Assembly: GCA_963573305.1 (NCBI GenBank)
Contig: OY754334.1
Location: forward strand, 90,765,848 to 90,829,847
Source of the DNA: Pyrrhosoma nymphula
Taxonomy: Eukaryota; Arthropoda; Insecta; Odonata; Coenagrionidae
Direction of reading: 5' to 3'
DNA: 64,000 nt
The notes below the pieces were generated by a model. That model did not search any database. It saw only the letters and a program-made list of their open reading frames with translations, and was not told the origin of the DNA. This document shows, piece by piece, positions 51,299-62,309 of this stretch (position 1 is its first letter; every line of letters begins with the position of its first letter). The translations under genes were made by a program, and so were the position numbers.

Positions 51299-54200
51299 CT
51301 GCAAACCGTCCTAACTCCACGACCGCAGAGTGAGTAATGAGGCGTGAAGTTTTTAGAAGTCTCATTCAGCCCTTAGTGATGTCATCTCTGCGGTAATGGA
51401 AGCCTTGACTCCACATAGTCGAGATATGTGGCAAGCTATTCAGCTGTAGTGGAGAGCTGGTTGGCTTGTGCAGCTATCTGGTGATAAACTCGGCGCTGCC
51501 AACTGCAACGTGCGAGGTTGTTGATAAAAAAATGGTTTTTTCAACGTGGCGGTAGTTGACGCACAGACAAATGTAATATTATTGTGTGCTCATTATAAAG
51601 TAATGAGTGAGAAGAAATTTAGAATCGACGAATTTTAGGGTTTAGAATTTTCTCTTTATATATAAATACGTAAGGCATAAGAATATCTCGAATAAAATTA
51701 ATATTTAAACTTTTTTCGCATGGGATTAAGATATAGATGAAATTGTTTTTAGTGCTTCTCAGGATTTATGGATTTTTGCTTTCATACTCAGTTCCTAATC
51801 GTTTTAGATCACTCCTTGTTCTAACAACTTCATTTTTTCGGTAGTTAACGCTAAATATGTCCCTAAACATTAATATTACATGCCTGACAAAGGAATTCTA
51901 TCTTTACTTTTTCTGCCAATTCTTAACTAAACAAAGTCCGAGCGGTAGAATATTCTACTGGATGGAATATTGACAGAGAGACGAACTTGGCGCTGGACCT
52001 ATTCCGACCTGCAATCAAGCTGCAACATTCATGTCCTCACGTTTCTGCGGCTCTTGCGGAGGGTGGAGGTAGTTCGGCTAATGTTCGATGCGGCGAGGGG
52101 ATTCGAATGAAATGGAGGTTCCGTACACTCCCCATCGGCTTCTCCTTTAATTGGAGGATTCCTCTCGACGCTCACACTATTCAGGGATGCTGCTTTGGAC
52201 GCAAGAGAGGTCGGGGAGTGGACCCTTGAAAGCGACAAGGAATGGGTCGGCCGCGGAAGTGCCCGCTGCGTCCGTCCCCTGCATCACGGGACCCTTAGAT
52301 CACCGCCCGAACTAATCGAGGAAGGAAGTCGCCGAGGTTGTTGTGGTGCACTTAAGCCTCCCCATTCGAACTAGCCGTGATTATTGTTCGTGTGCGGTCG
52401 ACCAGAATGTCTCACCGAATGCGCTCCGCTTTGGCTTTTGCCTTTTCGGAAGTTCCCTTCCTCGGTGGGCGCGACATGTGTACCATGCGCGTATCGAAAC
52501 TGTTTCATCTTCTCCGATTTGAGCTGAAAGGGAAGTGTTGTGGGTTTCTGGAAGTTGAGAGGAGCGCTGTCGATTTTTGTTGGGCTGGTATCTCTTCACA
52601 GATTTCTTGTAACGAGCCGCCGAGAGTAAATGAGGGTCAAAGACTGATCGTTCGGACCCGCGTTGACAATCCAAGGGAATAAATGGATTAGGTTTTCCTA
52701 CGAATTGGAGTCTGCAACGTTGTGGGCACTTTGAAATGTTAGTTAATTATATCGAAAAGGGGCAGAGGTCTGATTTTATTACCGTGGTGGATAGTGATGT
52801 CATCAGGGTGAACTACGGTCGAATTTTGGTTTCATTTAAAGGGCCGAGAGCGTTTTCACGAAAGAAAATGTTCTTTGATGTATTTTTGTTTTAGTCATGC
52901 TCTTGAAAGCGACGAGTAAAGGATCGGAAAGGGTGCATTCGGAAAGTGAAAGTACAAATCAATGATGTTACTTCAATGTACATATTACCGAGTTTCCATT
53001 ATTTTCAAGAAATAAAAGAGGTTTTTTTGATGGGTTCATTGTGATATGCAAGCTAGTTATGTTATTAACTTATTACCTTGTATAATGGTGGAAGCATGTT
53101 ACAATTTCTTCTAACTTTGTACAATGATTCTAACTTTAGTGGGTAAGTCATGAAACCAATGGTGATTTGATTTCATATCTATATTTTGCTTGTTATTAAA
53201 CAAACCTTTTATTTTTATTGAATTTGCACCCTATTACGAGGAGCAAAAAATTATGAATGGTTTTGTTTTGCGATAATAAGTTCTCTATTGAAAATTTCTC
53301 TCTTTTGCCGCCCTTAAATCTGCGTTTGACGTGAATGACGTAACTCAATTCCGGTGCTACTTTTAAGGCTAGTTGAGGGCATAACTGTTAGAAAAACCAC
53401 TTTGTTTACCGAGCCCTCAAAAGAATACCATTTGTTATTTAGCAATTTTTGCGTTGCTGAAAGGCTTCTCATATTTTAAGACGCGTTTTGAAAACGCAGG
53501 CTTTACTCAAATCAATTGCAGCACATGGGATTGCTAATACGACGAACCATATTTTTCATTTAATGGACATGCATCCCTCAAATCCAGAGATATTCTCGTA
53601 ACTTTATGCAATGCCATTCGATGAATCGCCTCTCGTATTATATCGATGTGATGTGTGTGGGCAATTTTCCCGTCGTGTTTTGGGTCGCACTCGTCGGAAA
53701 GATGGTGCATGTAGACGGACTTAAATCTGTCATTTCTCTTCTGCATCCGATCGGAAGGATTGAAAATCAGTGTTGGCATATTGAGCATCCTTTACGCGTT
53801 CGATCTCTCTTTGAGTATTATACGGAGAGACCACTCCACCATTGGAATCGCGTTCCATTCTAGGTACGTTCACCATATTGCTTCTTCTCCCATTTCTGCG
53901 CGTCGTAAGAAGAATTGCTTCGATCGTTTTCCGCGGTCGTCGTGAATCTAAAGACGGGTCGAGCGTCGAGAGGCGCCCTTTTTGGTCTACCGCCCTAAAT
54001 GGGTTCTTTCCTGTCCGTGGAAGTCGTTTTGTGTTCTGTATCTGAGAATGTCTCCTTCATGGCCGATTAAGGAGATTGCTCACCGACCACAGTCCCTCGA
54101 TTCTGCCCTGTCTTGACTGCAACTTAATGAAACACGTTCGGTTGGAGTTCTGGTTTTCCGACGCGTAAGCACATCAATCTTTGAGAAGGTTGCTGTGGTA

Positions 54201-54474
54201 AAGTGTACCTTGTAAGCATTGAAATCGATTTATTTTAATGCTAACCGTGATCACCGTATTTGTTTTTCCTCAATTTCTTTTTGATCAATGTTAACTTTCG
54301 TACAACTCGTGACCGTTACTTGTCCAAAACTATGCCCTTATGTAATTAATAGTTGCAGCCGCGTTGAACTTGTTACATTATTAGCACCCAACTAAAAACC
54401 TATGTTGTAACTCTTACTGTTCAAACTATGATTGATCGAAGCATATGATAGGTGCGAGGGTTCAAGTTCATTTT
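51299..54474. other. Non-coding DNA with a GC-richer patch
   Basis: 51980-52680 is GC-richer with overlapping frames on both strands (for example 52377-52682 + and 52381-52674 -) and no recognised protein. The rest is AT-rich. Confidence 0.5.
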
Positions 54475-54640
54475 TGTGTCAGGATTCGAACCTGCTGTTG
54501 CACTTAGTAGTAGTTGGCGTGCTGTCCTTTCGGTAGACTTTCACTCGCAGGATTCGTAGGCTCCTCGCGGAGTTTTTTGTGGATGCGGTGAAGCCACAGA
54601 TGATGTAAAAGCTTGAACCAAAAAAATTTATTATTTTTTG
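54475..54640 (-). mobile_element. tRNA-derived SINE-like repeat
   Basis: On the - strand a B-box sequence CAGGTTCGAATCCTG (complement of 54480-54494) follows an A-box-like CGCCAACTACTACTAAGTGC. The rest, upstream on that strand, has no recognised similarity. Boundaries are uncertain. Confidence 0.4.
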
Positions 54641-55009
54641 TCGATAGGAATCCTTTCCTTCCACGTAATATTTACCTGAATTTTTGGGGGTGAATTGGAG
54701 ATACGTTCCTTTCCGATCAGTCCAGAATCCAGTCTATATATCAGTCTATAATGGAATCGTATTTTATATGGTACAACTTTATAATGCTCTTTTGTGTATT
54801 TTTTATAAATTGTGCCGGACTTTTGGAGGTTTATCTGTTACGTAGTGCTTATGTAATATGAGCATGGAAAAATCGCACATGAAATCGCTTTGTTAGTACT
54901 TCAAATTATGTTATTTTCTCCTGTGAACGATATATACGAACGAATGGTAGTGATTATCCGAAATTTGATTTTAATATAATATAATGGTTAAGATGGTTTG
55001 GAAACTTGA

Positions 55010-55290
55010 TATAAAAATGAAATTTCGGTGTGGAGAAGAATGGTAAGGGTAAGCTTCGTGGAAAAGAAGATGAGTGAGTACGTCTTGGATATGGTTGTGG
55101 AGGAAAGGAGTCGCGATTGAGGTTCAGTACGGGCAGGAAAAGTAGGTGAAAGGATGCAATGAGAGGGAAGAGTATGTTGGATATGGTGATAGAGGGAAAA
55201 TCTTTGGAAAATGTGGTTGAGGAAGGGAGAGAAATGGAATCTTAGACGACATAAAGGGAGGCGGAAAATGCGATTACCTTAAGGCCCGAT
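55010..55290 (+). mobile_element. LINE 3'-end fragment
   Basis: This piece corresponds to about 7610-7900 of the full LINE copy: KFRCGEEW.. (compare VWRRME), YVLDMVVEERS (compare VLNMVGEERK), and SMLDMVIEGKSLENVVEEGR (compare MLKRVIEGRILGKRGRGR). A degenerate LDDIKGG (compare LDEIRGS) follows. It is highly diverged with no open frame, so it is older than the other copies. Confidence 0.65.
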
Positions 55291-55881
55291 GCAAAATGAA
55301 TTGCTTTTCACAAAACTTAATGAGTGAAAGCACCCCTGGAATGAATTATATGGGACTTTCCGGTGAAAATAATCGGTAAAGTATCCACAACCTCGTTTAC
55401 AGTAATTTTGAGAATATGCCAATTTAGGTTCAATTATCTTCGAAATAATTAACGCCAGAGGGAATCTGCTTTGTTTCATTTTTGGCGTCTGCACTCTAAA
55501 AATGAATTCTTGACTATATATCCACTAGTGTCCTTATTTTTCGTGTTATGCCTCAGTTCATTTCTATCAAGGGACTGATGATTGGAAGCAAACTTGTCAG
55601 CTGTAAGCTTATGTTCCTGTTCGCGTTATTGACTCGAGCTACCTCACTCGGGAATAGATTGCGTAACGTTGATTGAAGGATGCTGTTGACTAGTGATACC
55701 CCGTGTTGATGACACATAATCAGTATTAACACTATCAGCAGCCCGCCCTAGACGTGCATCGATTGTCTATGTTTATGTTTGACTGTTTATCTTTAATTTA
55801 TGGTGGTCAAGTGAAAGTGGTGGTGAACATTTTCAACCTTCTTTTCTGTGAAAGTAATGCTGATTTTTTATTTAATTGCAG

Positions 55882-55962
55882 CCTCCGCCGTGGTCCAGGA
55901 GCCAATGTACAGGACAGCAGCGGTTACTCAGCTCTTCACCATGCAGCTCTCAATGGCCATAG
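55882..55962 (+). CDS. ANKS1/Odin-like gene, internal ankyrin-repeat exon
   Basis: This 81-bp coding exon is preceded by a T-rich tract ending in TTTAATTGCAG and followed by the donor GTGAGT. It supplies the last base of one codon, 26 full codons and the first two bases of an arginine codon. The peptide starts LRRGPGANVQDSSGYSALHH and ends in ALNGH; it is the first half of an ankyrin repeat with the canonical GYSALHHAALNGH helix-turn-helix signature. From memory of the family, RGP.N...STGY..LHHAALNGH is characteristic of the first complete repeat of ANKS1A/ANKS1B (Odin; CG4393 in flies), a cytoplasmic ankyrin-SAM-PTB adaptor of receptor tyrosine kinase signalling. The exon joins in frame to the one at 58913. 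The upstream start exon (MGKEQELLEAAR-type in the family) is not recognised in the window. The orthology call rests on sequence recognition only. Confidence 0.88.
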   Translation, partial: PPPWSRSQCTGQQRLLSSSPCSSQWP

Positions 55963-56560
55963 GTGAGTAGAAGATGTAGAATTATTTGATTTTGGGGATG
56001 GAACTCTTGAGCAGTATACTTGAATGTGGCTATCATTACTTATTTTTGTCCTCTCACGTAGGGATGTACGTTAACGTATCTAAATTGTTGTGTGTACATC
56101 TATTTAGTTACCTGATGCCACCTCTAAGTTGTGTGGCATAGGGTAAATTATCAAGGAACATACCCTTCGTTGCAAGCTAATAGACATAAGTATTTAGAAA
56201 CTCTGTGGTTATTATCGTGTGTTAATAGTTTAAGTAAATTCTCGCTCATAAATGCTATTAGAACTAGAAATTTTAAAAGTAATGCAGGCATGTTGGACGT
56301 GGTCTTACTATTAATATGTATTTTTACTAAGTGCATTGCTTGTAATTGGCAGTAAGCGGTTTACAGTAGTGACGACATCGAAGAAAAATGTCTCTTTTTT
56401 ACTGCGCGGTCTCTATCATCCTTTTTTTCTTCAGAGGCAGGAACGTTATTGTGACCTTTAAAATTTTATAGACTAAAATGCAATATAATAAATAAAAGAA
56501 CTGGTATGAAATATTCATAAGAATGAGTTTTGTATAACAGACGAACTTTCTTATGGATGA

Positions 56561-56918
56561 AGCTTGACTCGGTAGAGCATCTGTTGATCACAATATTATG
56601 TATGTAGACTTAAATGGGAAATGGATCTTGTTATGGAAGTATAAAAGTTTGAGCATAATGCTATCACATGGTGAAGTATATTTGACTTCAGTATTTGCTC
56701 ATTACCAAGAGTTTGCTGTGGATTAGAATGAGACTGAAAAATGAAAATCGTGACCTATTTTGAAACCCGCGGGTTCGAATCCCGCTCGGGAAGGATTTTT
56801 CACTTCCCAGGGGATGGTTTGGCTTGGCTTATCCATTGTTGATTGTTAATACCCCGATATAAAGGCCAACGAGTGCTGTTTTCGGTGGTTAAAAAAAATA
56901 AATAAATAAATAAAAACC
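56561..56918 (+). mobile_element. tRNA-derived SINE split by an insertion
   Basis: A good A-box region, AGCTTGACTCGGTAGAGCAT, is at 56561-56580, and a good B box, GGGTTCGAATCCC, is at 56771-56783. In a tRNA these would be about 35 bp apart; here they are about 190 bp apart. About 150-165 bp of AT-rich sequence (roughly 56590-56745) appears to have been inserted into the anticodon-arm region. The body continues through CTTATCCATTGTTGATTGTT to an (AAAT)n tail at 56888-56918. Confidence 0.55.
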
Positions 56919-56939
56919 CCTTTACTGAACAACGAAATT

Positions 56940-58412
56940 ATTATTGGAAGTGAGGAGTGAAGAGATGGAAAGAGCACCTGAAGAAACTTTTCAGCGGCGA
57001 AGCGTAGCAGGATGCTGGAGGGTGAAGACACGGTGGAAGAAGATGGAAAAAGGTATTCCATATTAAGATCAGAAATTGATGTTGCAGTAATGGATTTGAG
57101 AGAAAGATGAAAGAATTCCTGGATGAAGACCAATTTAGATTCAAGAAAATTAGGAGAACGAGGGAAGCTATTTTAGCCCTGAGACTTATCATAGAGAATA
57201 CGATGCAAAATTAGACAATTTGGATTGGAACAGAATGCTGAATACGCTGAAGACCGTAGGAGTGTCATTTAATGATAAAAGAGCAATATGCAAGCTGTAT
57301 GAGAAACAGCTGGTAGTGATAAAGTGTGGCGGCAATGGAGAGGAAGCAGAAGTGAGGAAAGGAGTACCACAACGGTGAGCGTTTTGGCCAATGATCTTCA
57401 ATACATTTTTTCATTGAAAAAGCAATAGATGAAATAAAGGAAAAATTAAAAACAGGAATACAAGTGTATGGAGAAAAAATCAGCATATTACGCTTGGCTG
57501 ATGACTTAACAACTTTTGCTGAGATGAAAGAAGATTTGACGAGAATACTGAACTGTATGGACAAACTCTGAAGAAATACAACTTTAGGATTAATATTAGT
57601 AATAACTTCAGGCTTCATTATGTGGAACCACTCCATATCGGAAATATAAATTACACTTCGTAATGGTCCACTAAATTGAATGGACCATTAAGAAGTGTAA
57701 TTTTTATTTCCGTTGAGGATTAATGCTATAAAAACCAAGTTTATAGTTTGTGGAAGAAATCAAGAAGACAGAATAACCGTCAAACTTGGACAGAAAACTT
57801 GCGCAATTTGCAAAATTTTGTTATTTGGGAAGAAGGTTCATCAGTGATGAAAGAAGCAAGAAAGACATTGTGATCAGAATACCCCAAGGAAAGAAGGCAT
57901 TCTACCTGAAGAAAAGCGATATGAAAGCTGGTAATACAAGCCTGGAAGTAAGGAAGCACTTAATTAAAAAATATATTTGGAGCGTGCTCTTATATGGCAG
58001 TGATGCCTGGATAATAACAGCAGCAGAGCAAAAAAGATTGGAATCAATTAAGATTTGGGTTACAGAAGAATGATGAAGATCAAATGGACGGAGAGAGATT
58101 AGAGTTAGAGAATCACTAACGAAGAAGTCCTACGAAGAGCTGGGGAGAAAAGAAGCATAGTGAGAACTCTGCGACGAAGGAGAGGCAAACTTAAGAGGGC
58201 ACGTTTTGCGACAGCAGCCAAATGAAAACAGTTTTCGAAGGAGAGATAAATGGGAATAATTATTGAGGAAGACCAAGAATGGAATACATTAAGAAAATTA
58301 TGAAGGACGTCAAAGTAAATAATTATGTAGGAATGAAGCGGTTGGCAGAGAGGAGAGTGGAATGGAGGTCTGCTGCAAACCTATCTTCGGATTGATGACC
58401 ACTGATGATGAT
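56940..58412 (+). mobile_element. RTE-like LINE, reverse transcriptase part, inside the ANKS1-like intron
   Basis: This LINE is 5'-truncated and in the same orientation as the host gene. Recognisable pieces are FREKMKEFLDEDQFRF, RTREAILALRLIIENT (conserved start of the RT core), DWNRMLNTLKTVGVSFNDKR, VRKGVPQR (motif B, truncated by a stop), ILRLADDLTTFAEMKEDL at about 57488 (catalytic ADD box), LGRRFISDERSKKDIVIRI, SVLLYGSDAWIITAAEQKRL, and a C-terminal GRPRMEYIKKIMKDV followed by MKRLAERRVEWRSAANLSSD. It ends in a TGATGATGAT-type tail near 58402-58412, typical of RTE elements. There are many frameshifts. A foldback insertion flanked by a direct repeat splits it at 57595-57715. The sequence differs clearly from the family at 4640. 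Confidence 0.85.
57595..57715. mobile_element. Short foldback insertion nested in the LINE
   Basis: A 74-bp foldback (57639-57712) has two roughly 32-bp arms starting CGGAAATATAAATTACACTT and ending with its complement, around a 10-bp spacer. The insertion is bounded by a 9-bp direct repeat AGGATTAAT at 57586-57594 and 57716-57724. Skipping it brings the interrupted LINE reading (YNFRIN then IKTKFIVCGRN) back into a continuous frame, which supports a clean insertion. The element type is uncertain: a MITE or a minimal foldback retroelement. Confidence 0.7.
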
Positions 58413-58912
58413 CCTGAACGATGCAAGGACTTGTAGTATTTTCGTGTCTCTAATTTGTTTATATTTACCATAATGTTTATCCTTGCTTCATGTGATGTCA
58501 TTCGATAATTCAACACTATTTAAGAACGTGGAAGTTTTAGGTTGCTCCAACGATTACCGTTTACGGACTAACCGGGAATTACTTCGTTCCTTACTGTAGT
58601 AACATAAACGAAATACGCGTATGTACAATTAAACGGGATGTGTAAAAACGTACAATCTGCATCTTTTTTTTCTCAGGAATACAATTTTGTTAATCTTGTT
58701 AAATATGATTTCGATATCATGTAATAAGAATAGCAATATTTTGACTTTTAAAAAATTTAACTTACTTTATTTTCATTGGAACGGTCAGTAATTTTGCTTA
58801 CAAGGATCAAATTGTCGCTCCTACTTTTTGAGTAACCTACACATCCTTAGTTGAAATGTTGTGCCCTCATTCCCATATTCCCGTTCCTAAAAGCGATTGT
58901 CGCTCTCTTCAG

Positions 58913-59069
58913 AGAGGTGGTCCAACTCCTGCTGGGCCATGAGGCGTCCACCAACATCGCGGACGGCAAGGGCAGTACCCCGCTCCACTTGGCCGCGTGG
59001 ACTGGAAACGAGGACATCGTGCGACTGCTACTCTGCCACGGACCATCCGTTCCCAATGTCAACCTCAAG
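58913..59069 (+). CDS. ANKS1/Odin-like gene, second ankyrin-repeat exon in window
   Basis: This 157-bp coding exon follows a pyrimidine-rich acceptor (CGCTCTCTTCAG) and ends at the donor AAG|GTGAGT. Its first base completes the arginine codon begun by the exon at 55882, and 52 codons follow. They finish one ankyrin repeat (EVVQLLLGHEASTNIADGKG) and encode most of the next (STPLHLAAWTGNEDIVRLLL), ending in CHGPSVPNVNLK. The PLHLAAW.G...IVRLL..GPS..NVN pattern is what I recall for repeats two and three of ANKS1 proteins. The encoded repeats would be part of the N-terminal protein-interaction array. The SAM and PTB domains of the family are not in the window, and no further exon is recognised before 64000. 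The exon is noticeably more GC-rich than the surrounding intron, as expected for constrained coding sequence. Confidence 0.9.
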
Positions 59070-60143
59070 GTGAGTGCCGCGGACGTTGATTACATCTGGA
59101 AAATATAATTGGACCCTATTGTATAGTGCCCTGTACTCAATAAAGCCCCTGTCCCACGGTTCAAGTACGATGCGGGCGCGAAGGCTTTCGCGGCGTGTGG
59201 AGTCACGTTATTATCCCAGAATAGTACGTGAAGCTATTGAGATTGCCAAGCATAACAATGATTTGAATCGAGAGAATGGCTACAAATTTCATCACAGATG
59301 GAAAAAATTTACCTCCAAAAATCCGACCAATTACAGACCAGCAGTACCTTAAGTCACAACATATAAAGAGGGCCATAATTAAGTTACTTCGACCTAAAGA
59401 CGTCAGCTGTAGCGATGGCGAAACTTTTGTCACTTTTCAGCAGTATAGGTACGCGTCGGAAACCAGATATTGCAGTCTTCACTTTGTATGTGATAATATA
59501 TCGCGCACGATTTCTCGCACGATAACTCATAGTGTGCATTTTCACGATACGAGAAATCCTGGCAGGAAATATTAGCGATCCTCAAAATGACTTTAGTTTA
59601 CGACCAAAATGAAGTTGCTCCCGTACTTGACGTAATTAATGTAGCTACTGCAAACGGAACCGCAAAATATTGCTGCTGTTCGCGTACTCAGAGATCTTAT
59701 TGGCTCAAGAGCTGACTTACGAGGAATGTTCGTGAGACTTGGGTGAAAAGAGCTTTTGTTTTTAGCTGCTTACTAAATAAATGTTATTTTTTCGTTCGAT
59801 TCTTTTGTTTTGGCTTTGAGTTTCCTTCCATATTTCTCATTGGCTATTTTGTGAAAACTTCTAAGGAAATATAGAGCCGATCCTAAAATCTGACTCGCGG
59901 ATTCGTGTGATTCCCATGTCACACCATGGTAATTGTGTATGATTTGTTATTTGTTGATTGTATTAAAGTTGCTGGCCATATTTAGAGCCAAACATATTTC
60001 ACTTCTGTTTATCATAACTATTTTTATCATGAAGGGAAAATATTATATTGAAACAGAAAGGAAGAGAAAAAGAATAGACTCTCTGGATAATATGAAGAGA
60101 AGTAGGAAGTATGTCAAGCGTAAGAAGCAGATGTACTCCAAAG
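59070..60143. other. Start of the next ANKS1-like intron
   Basis: Begins with donor GTGAGT. The segment 59100-59580 has short frames (for example 59276-59575) with no recognised motif. No further ankyrin exon is seen here. Confidence 0.55.
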
Positions 60144-60247
60144 AGGGTGAAATTCGTCATGAAAAATTCATTTGACTTGACCAGGATTCGAACCCAGATC
60201 TCCCAATTGCCGGTCAAGTGTGTTAGCCAGTTACACCACCAAGCCAT
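60144..60247 (-). mobile_element. tRNA-derived SINE, left member of a head-to-head pair
   Basis: Read on the - strand, it starts TGGCTTGGTGGTGTAACTGG (A box), has GGGTTCGAATCC (B box), and ends TCAAGTCAAATGAA, then TTTTTCATGACGAATTTCAC. The head folds as a tRNA: acceptor TGGCTTG pairs with CAAGTCA, T arm CTGGG/CCTGG, and anticodon loop CCGGCAA on a G-U-rich stem. Position 33 is C rather than U, and the stem is weak, so it is a SINE head or pseudo-tRNA rather than a working tRNA gene. Confidence 0.65.
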
Positions 60248-60342
60248 GTATGTAACTGGCTAATACACCTGACCGGCAATTGGGAGATCTGGGTTCGAAT
60301 CCCGGTCAATTCAAATCATTTTTTCATAACGAATTTCACCCT
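60245..60342 (+). mobile_element. tRNA-derived SINE, right member of a head-to-head pair
   Basis: This is a near copy of the - strand element next to it: TATGTAACTGGCTAATACAC, CGGCAATTGGGAGATCTGGG, TTCGAATCCCGGTCAATTCA, then ATTTTTTCATAACGAATTTC. The first bases of the acceptor/A-box side (GCTTGGTGG) are lost at the junction. The pair forms a roughly 200-bp inverted repeat with almost no spacer. Confidence 0.65.
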
Positions 60343-62159
60343 ACTTGGTGTAAATCTTTGCACCCGTGCGCGTGACTGCTTACCACATCATTTGTGCAAT
60401 CGCAGTGATTGGAAAGTTGTAATAAGCAGAATGTGCTAAGAGATATGCGACTGTGGTCGTGTTAGAAAAATTATATAGATAGATAATTATAAATTGAATG
60501 GTTCTGCTTCTCTTTCCATCTACACCTTCCGCAATCGGTGTCATTATTCCTCTTATAAAACAAATTCTCCTGAGTGATTCTTATTTTGGTGTGATATTTT
60601 ACCTTTTTACGAAGTGTGAAATATTTGTATGCACCTGTAGGACTTTCGATATTTTTATATTTTCCAGATGTCTTCTTCCATTTGGGTTTTGTTTCCAAAT
60701 TTGTTTTGTCATGCCTATCTTTTAAACTTTGACTAAAATCCATGTTTCTGCTCCATACAGTAGGATTGATCTGATAGTTTTTTAGTTTTAAGCTTGTGTC
60801 CTTTGATGGCAATTTTTGTTTTTAACAATTTATTTGTGTCACATATACTTGTTTTTGCTACCATATTTGCGATTCTGTTTCAATTTTTTCATTGTTTCTA
60901 CACGCTTAATCCCATGACTTCTTCCACTCGTAAATTTATGAACCTCCTTTGTGAATTTTCTGTTTTCATTGTCAACGTACTACATTCACGTTCAAGATGT
61001 ATTAGTTTTGTTTCTATTCATATTTAGTCACTCCCACTCCATTTACTAGGTTCATTTACTCAACTCTTGTACTATTTTTCCTAGACAAGTATTACTGTAT
61101 CATGTAGGATGGCAAGAATCTCTCCTTTAGTTCCTAAAACGCCTTAATTTTTATTAAATGAAGTGATTGCTTAATAAGAAGTAAGATTATGAAAGGCAAG
61201 GTTATGTCAGACCATTATGGACGAATTGAAACGTGGCGATCGTAGGAAACAATGAGGAATTGATTTATCTGCGGTGCTTTATCGCCTAAAGCGTTGACTT
61301 TCTCAATGCTCCATTGCTTTCGGACGCCTCCACCCTTACTATGATCCCAGCCATCCGCTTCAATCCGTTTCACCGTATGGCTCTCCGCCTTTCCCCCCAG
61401 ACTCTGCACATGGAAGCATTGCCAAATGATTCGGAATCGTCTGGCCAAGCATCCTCTATCTTCCTCCTGTTCCACATTTTCCCTATTTTTTAACTTTCCC
61501 TCGGCCTTCCGACGGGGGGAAATTCATGATGTGTGGGTGAGCGTTTGTGGGCGGAATTTTTTCGGAGTTAGTGGATTGGAGGAAGAGACGGAGGAGGGTG
61601 AAAGATTCCGGCGTCGACGTAGGGGAGTCAAAATATTTGATAAAAAAACGGGAATATGCATGCGTCTGTGTATGCATAAGGAAAGTCGACGGTCGTGAGG
61701 TCCGGAGGGGAAGAATTGTGTTTCCGAAGGGAGTCGTTCAACGTGTGGGTGGTGGGCGCTTTAAAAAAATGATTTTTCCTTCTTTTTCATTTTTTAAAGG
61801 GTAGGAAATGTGGGGTTGTAGCGGGTGTTGGTGAGGAGGGGGGGTAGAGAGAGATAGAGTAGAATATATTTTGGAAGCTTCGTGCATGAAAGGGGTGTGA
61901 AGGTTGCCAGAGGGGAGTGCTTTTGAATTTTTGTTTCGTCTTCTCACTCTTTTTGTCTCTTTAGCTCTCGAATTTCGGTGTGTTTTTCCTCTTCACCGAA
62001 GTGTGTCGAAGGACTTGGATGTCTGCTCAGAAAGGTAGATTGGCGCTGCTACACGGACTGAAACGTCTCACTTCGACCGCAGTGGTGGAGAGGGGTATGA
62101 CGTTTGCCGACTAATTTTTCGGTGCTATTATTTCGTGCTGAAGTGGCGCTTTACATAGT
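60343..62159. other. Intronic non-coding DNA
   Basis: AT-rich to 61200. 61215-61750 is GC-richer with overlapping frames on both strands and no recognised protein. Confidence 0.5.
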
Positions 62160-62300
62160 GGTTGAGGAGAGAATCCTGCTGAAGAATGAGGATTCAGAAC
62201 AGATGCATGGCGCTGGTGATAAGGGGTGAGGGGATTCTGAAGGCTGTGATGGAGGGGAAGATGTTGGGTAAGCGGAGAAGGGGAAGATAGAAATACCTAG
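62160..62300 (+). mobile_element. LINE 3'-end fragment
   Basis: The translated piece MALVIRGEGILKAVMEGKML then GKRRRGR matches the C-terminal GEGMLKRVIEGRILGKRGRGR of the LINE at 4640. It is cut off on the right by the foldback insertion starting at 62310. The left boundary is approximate. Confidence 0.6.
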
Positions 62301-62309
62301 ACTTTCCGA

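Larger units (their letters stand above)
55963..58912 (+). other. Intron of the ANKS1-like gene (2.95 kb)
   Basis: The intron runs from GTGAGT to CTCTTCAG and splits an AGA arginine codon after its second base. It contains an interrupted SINE (56561-56918) and a decayed RTE-like LINE (56940-58412) in the sense orientation, itself interrupted by a foldback insertion. The remaining parts (55963-56560 and 58413-58912) are AT-rich, and I see nothing else in them. Confidence 0.85.

Noticed and set aside
60175..60250. Functional tRNA gene (GGC anticodon)
   Set aside because: The fold is possible, but C at position 33, a G-U-only type anticodon stem, and a second inverted copy with a SINE tail point to a SINE head.
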